From assembly GCA_003427395.1 (NCBI GenBank), contig BFEA01000188.1, forward strand, positions 1,425,148 to 1,454,799: a stretch of DNA of 29,652 bases. Direction: 5' to 3'. Of the stretch, positions 20,082 to 28,930 are shown piece after piece. How positions within the stretch are numbered: position 1 is the first letter of the stretch; the number at the start of each line of letters is the position of its first letter. A model generated the notes under the pieces. The model did not search any database and had not been told where the DNA came from. It saw only the letters and a list, made by a program, of their open reading frames with translations. The position numbers and the translations under genes are program-made. Origin of the DNA: Chara braunii. Taxonomy: Eukaryota > Streptophyta > Charophyceae > Charales > Characeae.

Positions 20082-20832
20082 ATGAGGAGTGACTCAGTGG
20101 CCTGGTTAGCTTATGTTCTCTCACGAGAATCCGAATCGTATAGTGTGAGGAAGCTTGTGGGAGCCAGAGAGACGGCGGTTGGATACGACATTCCACTTCC
20201 TGTGGCGTTAGAAGGGGCAGGGCGTGTTCCGATACGATACTTGGGAACGTGGCTCGCAGAGGGGCTCTTCCTTTGGACAGTGATACTATGAAACGAACGA
20301 CCCGAGATGACTCATGATCTAGAAGGGGTCGGACATCTGATAGCGGATAGAGCACACGATTTAGAGATAGGACTGACTCTCGCAGGGGCGAGCAGAAGTT
20401 GGTGGAGAAGCGAGTCGTTGGCCAGAGTGATCATTAATCAGCAACTGGCGAGACTCTCTGGAGGGAGGACGCGTTCGCTTGGTGTACGGTCCACCACATC
20501 CGACCCTCTACCCGAGAGAGGATTGGCGACTCGGACTTTTTGCCTTCGTGATAGGGCAGACCTATGGGAGCGTAGAACGTTTGAGTAAAGCAGTGGACCA
20601 TACACTTTACGCGCTCTGGGAGGGCTTAGCGCCCCGTTTCAGGGAAGTATACTACGCCATTTGTGTGAGGTGGGGACCGCCTTGTAGAGAGACGCTTGAC
20701 GACGTCATAGACGTTACTAACTGGGTGGACTGTCTGAGCCCAGTCGATCTGATTAGGTACTGCAGGAGACGGGCGAAGATCGATTACATGGGGCTGGAGG
20801 ATGTGAGGTTTCTCTTCGAGGCCGCAGCTTAG
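20082..20832 (+). pseudogene. Accessory ORF C, broken third paralogue of A/B
   Basis: From ATG 20082 the frame runs to TGA 20289-20291 with LPVALEGAG and then GLFLWTVIL, matching the P.R...LDVHLWTY block of A/B. The same frame continues VGHLIADRAHD and WWRSESLARVI, matching VGHIYYSREV and HWGEEQSARRI of B. Between about 20480 and 20520 it shifts to the +1 frame, which then matches the FPY..LR.TLP.FV region (YPREDWRLGLFAFVIGQTYG) and runs to TAG 20830. So C has one stop and one frameshift and is the most diverged copy. The 117-codon part 20479-20832 is intact. Confidence 0.55.
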
Positions 20833-20835
20833 GGA

Positions 20836-21123
20836 ATGCCGGGGAGAGCGGCCACAGTGATGCATGCTGGAGAGCAACTGGTGAGCACCGGGTACACTGT
20901 GACGGTACTACTCCGAGCATACATAGATGAAGACTTGACAGCGAGGGAGTGCAGACAACGAGCCAGGGATTTGATCCACGAGCATAGAGTTGATGTACTG
21001 GCGCGGGTGACCTTCCAGACCTCGATTTCCTATGAGGTGATGATATGGTCACATGGCTATATGCGTGCGAAGCACTTCCATGACGAGACGGTAGAGGAGG
21101 CTAGAGCAAGAGTGAGAGGATGA
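20836..21123 (+). CDS. Small accessory ORF D2, unknown
   Basis: 95 codons starting ATG three bases after the stop of C. Order of features resembles D1: YTVTVLLRAY strand, Glu/Arg-rich helix with RDLIHEHRVDV, then ISYEVMIWSHGY and a His, finishing with a short helix EEARARVRG. The tight spacing to C suggests reinitiation or one translational unit. No known family recognised. Confidence 0.5.
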   Translation: MPGRAATVMHAGEQLVSTGYTVTVLLRAYIDEDLTARECRQRARDLIHEHRVDVLARVTFQTSISYEVMIWSHGYMRAKHFHDETVEEARARVRG

Positions 21124-21147
21124 GCTGGAAAAAGATGAAGACTGAGA

Positions 21148-21468
21148 ATGGAAAAGGAGAGTGATGCAGTCGGAAGAGTGAGAGAGCGCATTAAAGAACT
21201 GCTTTTGAACCAGGTGAAGGAGTTGGGGAACAAGTTAAGGGAGATCTGGTCGTGTCAGGATGAGAGCAAGTTGTGTGGGGCTGAGCTCGTGACGAGAGAG
21301 TTGGAGAGCCTGTTTAGGGAGGAAAGAGAGATTATCCAGGCGTGGAGATCAGACTTTCTGGAGAGGGTAAAGGCTAGAAGCGTATCACGCGAAGGAACTA
21401 GTGAGAGGTCTGCAGAGGGGGTGACAACGGAGGACGAGGTAACGCAGGGAGGTAGCGACAGGACATGA
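21148..21468 (+). CDS. Accessory ORF E, predicted helical/coiled-coil protein
   Basis: 106 codons, ATG 21148 to TGA 21466. It is strongly charged and Leu/Glu/Lys/Arg-rich: VRERIKELLLNQVKELGNKL has hydrophobic residues at heptad-like spacing, followed by a second helix LVTRELESLFREEREIIQAW. The last 30 residues are Ser/Thr/Glu/Gly and probably disordered. Its stop overlaps the start of the next ORF as ATGA. A multimerisation role is possible, but this is inference from composition only. Confidence 0.5.
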   Translation: MEKESDAVGRVRERIKELLLNQVKELGNKLREIWSCQDESKLCGAELVTRELESLFREEREIIQAWRSDFLERVKARSVSREGTSERSAEGVTTEDEVTQGGSDRT

Positions 21469-21980
21469 GCGGGACTGCACTACACACGACGGATCGGTAC
21501 TCATTGCATGTGGTAGGAAGATTGGACGGACCATTGGTGTTAGTGATCGTNGAGCTCCAGCTCCATACCAGACTGTGCATAGTTGAGGAGGCAGAGTGTG
21601 TCCGTCGTGCCCTGCGTGAGGCCAGGGGGACAGGACTTTGGATTGGAATAGAAGGAGGACGGAGGATAAAATACGTACTTTGAGTAACACCTTTTGAAGG
21701 GCGGTCGCGGATAAGGGTATGGTATGAGACGACCAGAGAGGCTGAGAGGTTGAAGATAAGCGAAGCCAAGAAAGCTGGAGAGTTAGGGAGAGTTGTAACA
21801 GACGGTGCCATACTCAGGGTGCTAGCCGCTCACGATTGGTACTGGAAGGAGTCGATAAAGACTTCAGAGGCCATAGAAGATGGTGGAGATGAGGAGGACT
21901 TTGAGACATTCTATGACATTTTGGAGCTGTCGGCGATGAGGTTACGAGTAGCTATAGCACTGACTTACCTCAGGTGCTAG
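21465..21980 (+). pseudogene. Accessory ORF F, one in-frame TGA
   Basis: Starts ATG 21465, overlapping the stop of E by four bases. It reads 72 codons (YSLHVVGRLDGPLVLVI, one N at 21551) to TGA 21681. The same frame is open beyond it (VTPFEGRSRIRVWYETTREA, then GELGRVVTDGAILRV and an acidic DGGDEEDFETFYDILEL) to TAG 21978. Continuity of frame and style suggests a single protein of about 171 residues with one nonsense mutation. No family recognised. Confidence 0.45.
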
Positions 21981-21992
21981 ACAGATGATCTC

Positions 21993-22409
21993 ATGGCTGT
22001 TTGGAAGTTGAAGGAGGAGAAATAGAGGTTGGAAGCTCTTGGAAAGAAAGTACAGGTCAGAAAGGTCGGCGGGCGACTTTGGATGGCAGTAGGAGGAGAG
22101 CTTCCACCTTCAGCACGCTACCCGATTCAGGACGGGCTAGGAGACCTAGCAAGGAGGGAGGAGTTAGACGCTCGGAGGCTCTTGAGGGGTTTTGATCAGG
22201 AGACATAGGCTAGGCTAGGGACTGCAATCTGCCGCATGTATAGAAATCTTGTCATGGGTATACTGCAGATCCGGAGAGGCGCAACCTTGTTGGCCGATCC
22301 CGAAGGGGAGGTCTACCTAGACACAGGGATTCTTGGGATAGAGGGAGAGCACGAGATCCGCGACCGGAACCGAGTACTGGTGGCAGTGATCAGGGTAGTC
22401 GAGAGCTAG
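21993..22409 (+). pseudogene. Accessory ORF G, two in-frame TAG
   Basis: From ATG 21993 (MAVWKLKEEK) the frame has TAG at 22023 and 22206 but otherwise reads protein-like text to TAG 22407: RLEALGKKVQVRKVGGRLWM, then RREELDARRLLRGFDQET, then ICRMYRNLVMGILQIRRGA and GEVYLDTGILGIEGEHEI. The last 57 codons (22236-22409) form an intact small ORF. It follows F by 12 bases. It may be a real accessory protein disabled by two TGG-to-TAG type changes. Function unknown. Confidence 0.4.
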
Positions 22410-22438
22410 GGTTGGTGACGAGCGTGAACCGTGACAAG

Positions 22439-22563
22439 GAAACTGGTCCGGGCTGCGAGTTCCGAAACTGGTCCGGGCTGCGAGTTCTGAAACTGGTCCG
22501 GGCTGCGAGTTCCGCCACAGATCCGGGCTGCAGCAACTGTCATACGTCCGGGCTGTAACACCC
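22439..22563 (+). repeat. 25-bp tandem repeat, five units, upstream of gag
   Basis: GAAACTGGTCCGGGCTGCGA plus GTTCC/T is repeated at 22439, 22464 and 22489 with one difference. The units at 22514 and 22539 keep the core TCCGGGCTG but diverge elsewhere. The array ends 34 bases before the gag ATG and lies between the last accessory ORF and gag. It may be a leader or regulatory element for gag expression. Confidence 0.85.
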
Positions 22564-22597
22564 GGCGAGAGTGCCTGACTGCGTCTTCTAGTGGCCT

Positions 22598-25129
22598 ATG
22601 GAACCAGATACGATGGGGCCACAACCGACCACGGCCGAGACAGGAGAGGAGTACAGAACATCGCCCGACCGAGCTCTGAGGGATCTGAAGGAACGAATTA
22701 GGCGGAACGCACCGCTGAGATGGGCTGACCAAACCAATGACGGAGAGCCCGATGTAATGGGCGAGCCGGTCGTGACGGAGCCGCAGGAGGCACTGAAAAC
22801 GGGAACCTCGAGCGGTCGACGAGAAGCGACGAGACGACACTCCCCCGAGTATGAGCGGAGGGAGACCATGGCGGATAGGCACAGAGACGACTGGCGGGAG
22901 AGTTCGAGGGATTCCTATTGGACGGACAGAGATAGAGACCGAGCGCCGCCCAGGCGAGTCTTCGATCCTCAGACAGGGGAGTCGCATCCGGTCCCTTACG
23001 AGAGCAAGGACCGCTATATTATTACGCACAAGGCCTCTGAGTCACCTACTTTTAGGGGTTATGGCATCACAGAATATCTGGAGAAGTGAGAGCTTCATGC
23101 AAGTCGGAGTCAGTGGTCGGAGGAAGAGATTATAGAGAACTTCCTATTTAAGAAAGCCCGACCCAAGGATGGGAAATGGACTATGTACAAAAAGAACCTC
23201 GTAGAGCTTTACAAGTTGCAGGATAACAAGTACTCCATCAAGGACCTTGAAACGATGACTCAAGATGAGGATGAGAGCGTACGGGCCTTTGGGATGCGCT
23301 TCCAGAAGATATCCGACGTGCTGATGAAGAAGGGGAAGATCTCAGAGGTCGAACGTTGTACTATCTTCATCGGACACCTGTCCAAAGGTAGACAAAAGAG
23401 TATACTTAGAGATCTTCCGCGCGACAAACTTGACTTCCCAGAAGTCCTAAAGCTCGCGATAAAGGCAGAGGCAGACGACTACAAGGACTTAGTGTGGAGA
23501 GGGATGAGGAGACGTGACTTCTCTCTCTACAAGGAGTATGCCACAGATAGATGCCCTGATTTCAAGGACCACCCTTGGTCGGAGAAGAGTGAAGCCGTGA
23601 CCGAGGAAGTGAAGGAGATAAGGGACATGGTAAAGGGACTGACAAGACAGGTTACAGAGATTGTGACAAGCACAGGAGCCACGACTTACCGGGACAAACC
23701 CGGAGGGCCCTATTCACTTCGCTGGGATCGGACGAACACTGATTCTTGGAGGAGTGTCGAGGACAGAAATCCTCGCACGCTGACTGATTATCGTACGAGG
23801 GAAAGGGAGAGAGACGATGAGCCATGGCGACGTAGGGATGACGAGATAGACCTGGACCGCAGAGCTCGCGAGACGTATGGGCGAGTTAGGAGGCTGGATG
23901 ATTACTCGCGTAGCCCTCGTTATGAGGCCGATCGGTGCAGAGGCGACTCTAGAGGCCGGTGGGAGTCAGATCAGGGCCGACGAGACGGATACAGGGACTG
24001 CAGATATGAGAGATCAGACCGAGATGGATATAGGGACGGAAGATATGAGAGGACGGATCGAGATGGCTACGGAGGTGGCGGATATGAGAGAGGACGTCGA
24101 GACGTGGACCGACGAGACGACTCGGGTGGATGGTATGACCGTGGGGGATACGCGAGAGAGCGGCGCGACGATTCGCGGGGGTGGTACAGCCGAGGAGATC
24201 GGCGCGGTGAGACACGCGGGCGATACGACGCTGGGGACCGCCGAAACGATTCAAAGGGACGATATGAGTCAGGAGGATCTGGGGAAGACCGCCGCAACGA
24301 TTCGCGCGGTCGGAATGAGAGAAGGGGATATGGCGCCTCATCAGAGCCGTATCCCAAGTCGCCTGACCCCAGAGCAGCGAGAGGTACGACCTCCAGAGGC
24401 ACGGACGACAGGCCACCCAACCCTAGGAACTTTTGCGTCTTCTGTAGAGGGGATGATCACATCAAGAGAGATTGCCCGGACCTCAAACGGGCAATAGATG
24501 AGGGGTTTGTCGTGCTTGACGACCGCAAGTACGTCAAGTGGGCAGATGATCTGGGAGATGTATCGATGTTCCCTTCGATGAAGGAGAATGTCGAAGCAAG
24601 GAGAGTAAAGCCGAGTAAAGGAAAGGAACCGGTCAGGAGTAAGAGCATCAAGATAACTTTTGAGGGGGATATGGCGACCACACCCATAAGGGTGGCAGCC
24701 ACCAAGTCCGCGAGAGGATCTACATCGAAGAAAACTGACACGAATTACGTGATGGCGGAGAAGGACGGTGGACAGCGGATCGATGAAGAGGAGGTTATTC
24801 TTTCGCCGCGAAAGCGGGGAGTAAAGAAGTTCTTGATGAAGAGTTCGCTGGATGAGATTGACACGGTCGAGCCACTGAGACGGGCCCTTCGGCAACCCAT
24901 GCAGTGCTCTATTCTGGAGTATCTGGCGGCATCGAAGCCAACTCGCGATGAGTTACAGATGATCACACGAAAGACTCGCATACCTCTATCAGAGGAGGCT
25001 CAGGGGGCCCCTAAGGTGGAAGCTCCTACCGTAGCAGTAACGGGGGGGACTGCCAGAGCGGATCGCATGGCGACAGTCCTTCTTGATGGGATGGAAGGTG
25101 CCACCAGACAAGTTTTACATACTTGGTAG
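22598..25129 (+). pseudogene. gag: gag (capsid and nucleocapsid) with one in-frame TGA
   Basis: Structural protein that packages the RNA and forms the particle. ATG 22598 (MEPDTMGPQPTTAETGEEY) opens a charged N-terminal region of 163 codons, ended by TGA 23087-23089. The same frame then runs 680 codons from 23090 to TAG 25127. After the stop comes a Retrotrans_gag-like helical capsid region (ESVRAFGMRFQKISDVLMKK, then ISEVERCTIFIGHL), then about 190 residues rich in Arg/Asp/Gly/Tyr repeats. Next is a CX2CX4HX4C zinc knuckle (CVFCRGDDHIKRDC, first Cys codon at 24434), then a basic spacer. Gag overlaps the pro frame. Whether the TGA is decay or read through cannot be told from sequence; decay fits the other stops. 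Confidence 0.85.
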
Positions 25130-25802
25130 TGGGGCCGTGGAGGCGATCATAAACGATGGAGCGGTACTAGATGCTGTGATCGATAACGGCATTGAGGCTG
25201 TCATTATAGATGAGGATCTGGCAGTACAGGTTGGACTGAGCCTCGATAAGTCATACCTATTCAAGATAGAGACTGTTGATTGGAGGAAACAACAGATCAC
25301 TGGGGTTTGTCACAAGGCAGCCATAGAGGTCAAAGGGGTACGAGTGACCCTGCCTGTCTTTGCAGTCAAGAACTGCAGCTCCGATCTGCTTTTGGGACGA
25401 ACGTGGTTGAGCCACGTGCATGCGGTGACGATAGAACGACCAGATGGAAGCCAGACGTTGTCCATTAAGAAGCTAGATGAGACGCGGATTATGATTGAGA
25501 CGGTGGAGTCTCGGGACCCAAGGAATAGAGCAGCTCTCGCGGTGGGAGCAAGACCCAGTGATCAGATTCAGTTATTACCTATCTCTGGCCGCGCGGTGCG
25601 ATTTCGCGAGAAGAAGTATGGACCACTGCTCACAGAGGAAGAAGATCGGATCGTGGAAGTGGAAGATTTAGGGGGTCGGCTGATAGTGGACGGCAACTCG
25701 TACCCAAAGGAGACAGATGAGGAATTTGGCGGGGTGGTATCTGTGTCTTTTTTAAGGGCACGGCCCCCTATGGGGGGCTACCCAAGCGACACAAGCGAGT
25801 AG
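25040..25802 (+). CDS. pro: Aspartic protease (retropepsin) with unusual DNG active site
   Basis: Cleaves the Gag-Pol polyprotein. The pro frame is open from about 25040 (after TAA) to TAG 25800 and overlaps the end of gag by 90 bases in the +1 frame. VPPDKFYILGSG is followed by LDAVIDNGIEAVII, the active-site loop, where D-N-G (codons near 25182-25190) replaces the usual D-T/S-G. SSDLLLGRTWLSHVHAVTI corresponds to the family's second conserved ILGRDWL block. The C-terminal ~90 residues are a linker. At its end lies a -1 frameshift site leading into RT. Entry from gag needs a +1 shift or a one-base change in the G7 run at 25042-25048. Confidence 0.8.
25042..25048 (+). other. G7 run at the gag/pro frame change
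   Basis: Seven G lie three bases after the last stop that closes the pro frame upstream (TAA 25037-25039). Losing or skipping one G would fuse gag directly to pro, giving a short linker (LPERIAWRQSFLMGW) before the protease. It may be a homopolymer sequencing error, an old indel, or a recoding site. Confidence 0.45.
25748..25778 (+). promoter_or_regulatory. Candidate -1 ribosomal frameshift signal between pro and pol
   Basis: T TTT TTA (25748-25754) is a classic X XXY YYZ slippery heptamer and its TTT and TTA codons are exactly in the pro frame. Eight bases later a GC stem GCCCCC/GGGGGC (25763-25768 with 25773-25778, loop TATG) can form. Slipping back one base avoids the pro stop at 25800 and opens the frame that continues FKGTAPYGGLPKRHKRV into RT. 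Heptamer, phase, spacer and destination frame all fit. Confidence 0.65.
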
Positions 25803-26146
25803 CTCAAAAAGTTAAGCCAGTGACAGTGGGCCGTGAGCGATCTCCACTGGAAGGGATATCGGAAGAAAAGATCGCAAAAGAAATCAAAGAAAGAAAGAAA
25901 AAGGAGCCACAACGGCTAACGGAAGAGAGGATAGCAGGGATGGACATCCGTGATGGAAATCTGACCCCACAGGAGCGAGAACGTGTGATAGAAATTCTGA
26001 AGACATGTGATAAGGCGATAGCTTTCAGCGAGGCGGAACGCGGTAGGGTTGACCTTCGATACGCTAAGCCAGCGAGGATTTACATGATTCCACATGTTCC
26101 TTGGAATGACGCAGGATGGAAATATACCCAGAAGGAGAAGGAATAA
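25755..26146 (+). pseudogene. pol: pol: linker and start of reverse transcriptase, ended by TAA
   Basis: In the frame reached by -1 shifting, the sequence reads KGTAPYGGLPKRHKRVAQKV, a Lys/Glu-rich helix (EEKIAKEIKERKKKEPQRL), then LRYAKPARIYMIPHVPWNDAG, which is the usual stretch just before the RT fingers in Ty3/gypsy. TAA at 26144-26146 interrupts it, and the same frame goes on at once with VIAFLKEKMVSHVAEPSDSA. A CAA or GAA codon could have become TAA. Without suppression no RT would be made. Confidence 0.7.
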
Positions 26147-27814
26147 GTTATCGCTTTCCTGAAAGAAAAGATGGTTTCCCATGTAGCGGAGCCGTCTGAT
26201 AGCGCTTATGCTAATCGATGGTTCTTCCTACGAAAGCCGAATGGCAAGATCCGATGGATCCAGGACCTTCAGAAGGTCAACGCGGTGACGATACGAGACG
26301 TGGGCTCCGTGCCGCACGCCGATTTACTAGCAGAAGGCGCCGCAGGCAGGTCAATTTATTCGGTCTGTGATCTGTTCTCAGGCTATGATGAGGTAACGCT
26401 TGATCCTAGGGACAGGCACCTCATGGCTATGCATACGCCATTGGGACTGATACAGATGATGGTTGTCCCTATGGGGTGGACTAATGGGGTAGCTGTTTTT
26501 CAAAGAGCCATGGTAGCCGTCCTCAAGGACTTCATCCCTGATAAGGTTGAGGTTTTTCTGGATGACTTTCCTATAAAAGGGTCAGTAAACAAGGATGAGA
26601 CAGAGGTTGTACCAAGAGTTAGAAGATTCGTCGAGCAGCACCTAACAGATATTTGCGCGGTACTTGACCAGCTGGACGATGTGAATTTGACGGTCAGCGG
26701 AACAAAGAGTCGATGGGCCGTCTCGACTATTAAGATCTTGGGCTTTATTTGTGACTCGAGAGGACGCCGAGCAGATCCGGCGAAGCTAGACAAACTCCTG
26801 GACTGGTCGTCACCGTTACATAGTCCAACCGAGGTCCGGCAGTTTTTGGGGGTGGTCGGATACTGGCGTATATTCATACGAGGGTATGCGGAGAAGGCTG
26901 AGCCATTGAGGTTACTCCTTCGAAAGACTGAGAAATTNTGTTGGGGTTCCTCGNAGGAAACGGCTATGCAAGACCTTNNAGACGAATTTAAGGAGGGAGG
27001 ACGCGTACTGGGCGTGCCATTCTTTGACGATGAGACCGAGAGACCTTTCATAGTGTCCACGGATGCGGGACCTTGTTCGGTTGGTGGGTTGCTGTCTCAG
27101 AAGGACCCTGGAGGGAAGGAAAGACCGTTAAGATTTGAGAGTAGAACACTTAATACGGCTGAGCGTAACTACAGTCAATTCAAGAAGGAAGTGTTAGTTG
27201 TTCAACGGTGTCTAGACACGTTCAGACACTATATCTATGGGCGACGGTTCATCTTGAGAGTAGACCCCACCGCGGTTGTCTCTGTCCTCCAGAAGAACTT
27301 TAGTCTGACGGACCCGACCATCGCCCGATGGTTGATACGGATTTGGCTATATGATTACGCAGTTGAGAGGATATCTGGCACTAAAAATGTCGTGGCAGAT
27401 GGGCTTTCGCGCATCCCTCTTGAGGCTGAGCGCCCGATAGTAGTTGGGGCCCTGACATTGGCAGAGCCGAGACGCGCCGAACGATTTCTCGTTAACCTTT
27501 ACGGGGGCAAGTACCGAACGATCGGGCTACACCTGTCAGGAGAGGAGAGTCAAGAATCAGATATCCGGAGACAAGCGGCGCAGTACTGCCTCAGAGACGA
27601 CCATCTATTTCGAAGGCCGGTTGGCTCGGGGATGCCCTTACGAGTAGTCTATGACCCTGAAGAGAGACAGACGATAGTTGCGGAGCTTCACAACGGGGTA
27701 GTCGGAGGACATAGGGGAGTCAAAGGGACCTACGGAAAGGTACGCAGGTTGTACTGGTGGGAAGGACAATATAAACACGTCGAGAAGTACTGTATGACCT
27801 GCGAGGAATGCTAG
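26147..27814 (+). pseudogene. pol: pol: reverse transcriptase, RNase H and integrase zinc finger
   Basis: Copies the element RNA into DNA. RT, numbered from Met 26171: RWFFLRKPNGKIRWIQDLQK fingers; CDLFSGY with catalytic Asp67; TPLGL and PMGWTNGVAVFQRAM palm; FLDD with Asp131-132 in place of the common YVDD; EVRQFLGVVGYWRIFI thumb. RNase H: STDA (Asp298), NYSQFKKE (Glu340), RVDP (Asp365), NVVADGLSR (Asp410), all four acidic residues present. Integrase N-terminal zinc site: LHNGVVGGH (His507, His514) and CMTC (Cys541, Cys544). It ends at TAG 27812, where relatives commonly have Gln after the last Cys. Four N occur at 26938, 26954 and 26978-26979. It is one of the best-preserved parts. Confidence 0.9.
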
Positions 27815-28243
27815 AAGAGAGCTCTTGTGAAATACAGAGAACCTCTCCATCCATCCTATCCTGCCAGGCCATGAGAGAAGGTACACATCGATCTGGTGAA
27901 GATGCCGAAAGGAGTAGGCAATATGAACTATGTCGTGAACATACGTAACGATTTCACTGGATTCGTGGACGGTAGACCTATCAGGAGTAAGACGGCAAAG
28001 GAAGTGAAGAAATTCGTCCTGGAGTACTTATCTAGGTATGGCTGTGTCAGCAAGATAGTGATGGACAGAGGGGCGGAGTTTCTAGCTGACGAGGTTCATA
28101 GTGTGTTCAAGAGAGTCGGGGCGAGAGTTTCGATAGCCACCGTCTATCACCCACAGTCGAACTTCCCAGTAGAGAGGGGCCACCAGACTCTGATAGAGTC
28201 CCTGTCCAAGTGGTGCAAGGGTAAAGATAATGATTGACCGTGA
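27815..28243 (+). pseudogene. pol: pol: integrase catalytic core, D,D(35)E present
   Basis: Inserts the DNA copy into the genome. After KRALVKYREPLHPSYPARP comes TGA (27872-27874), exactly where Ty3 integrases have the conserved Trp of PWE, then EKVHIDLV with the first catalytic Asp (codon 27890). IVMDRGAEF supplies the second Asp and HPQSNFPVERGHQ the Glu, with 35 residues between them, the canonical spacing. The usual HPQ(T/S)DGQ-ER is slightly altered (SNFPVERG). The core ends at tandem TGA codons 28235-28237 and 28241-28243, both of which could be former Trp. Confidence 0.85.
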
Positions 28244-28930
28244 TATTTTCGATACGCAATATGGGCGGACAACGTCACGGTCCGGGCTAGTACCGGATAC
28301 CCACCGTACCCCTTGTGGTTTGGGCGGCATTGTCCGCTCCCCATAGAGTTTCACGTCGACAGCTGGACAACCGTTGACTGGGCGATGGAGATGTCCAGAG
28401 AGGAACTCATAGCTGCCCGAACAAGACAGATAGCCTACGGGTTGGAAGATAACCTTATGACAGCGGCAGACCGTCTGGCGGTAGAAAGGGACAAAGGTAA
28501 AGAGAGATGGGATAAGAATGTGAGAATCAGGAAAGAGATGGTGAGCGTAGGAGATATGGTCCTTCTCTACGACGCAGCACTGGAAAGGACTTGGACCTGA
28601 AAACTCGCCAACAGATGGATGGGACCTTACAGAGTGGTGGAGGCGCTCGACTGGGGTGCCTATATGATAGCGGAATTAGACGGATCCCAGTGGAAGGACC
28701 CAGTGGCGGGTGCCAGGTTAAAGCTGTTTAGATCTAGGCCTGCACCCACTTTATCGCTGATGGGCCCCAAAGAAAAGGGGAAGGCTAAAATAAAGAATGG
28801 AGCTCCCTTGGGACGATTCGAGGCAGGCGAAAGTTCCAAGAGGAGAAAAATAATAGAGAAAAGAAAGGTCAAAGGGTTAGCTCTAGGAAGAGAGAAGAGA
28901 TGGTTATTCGTGCTCAAGAGGGCTAGATGA
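28244..28930 (+). pseudogene. pol: pol: integrase C-terminal domain with GPY module
   Basis: Same frame as the core. YFRYAIWADNVTVRASTGYP and PYPLWFGRHCPLPIE are the conserved end of Ty3 integrases (A.N.T...STG..PY.L.FGR). A charged helical region follows (REELIAARTRQIAYGLED). TGA at 28598-28600 interrupts before KLANRWMGPYRVVEALDWGA, the GPY/F module that helps bind DNA. The next part is basic (KRRKIIEKRKVKG, NLS-like). There is no chromodomain. The frame closes at TGA 28928. Confidence 0.8.

Noticed and set aside
22439-22563. CRISPR array
   Set aside because: The units are contiguous 25-bp tandem repeats without spacers, in eukaryotic retroelement DNA.
22406-24895. Long minus-strand ORFs (up to 207 codons) opposite gag
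   Set aside because: Shadows of the gag frame, produced by its biased Arg/Asp/Gly codon composition.
18435-28930. TGA read as Trp (alternative genetic code or recoding)
   Set aside because: TAG and TAA also interrupt the frames and TGA also ends them normally. Deamination explains all three stop types without a code change.
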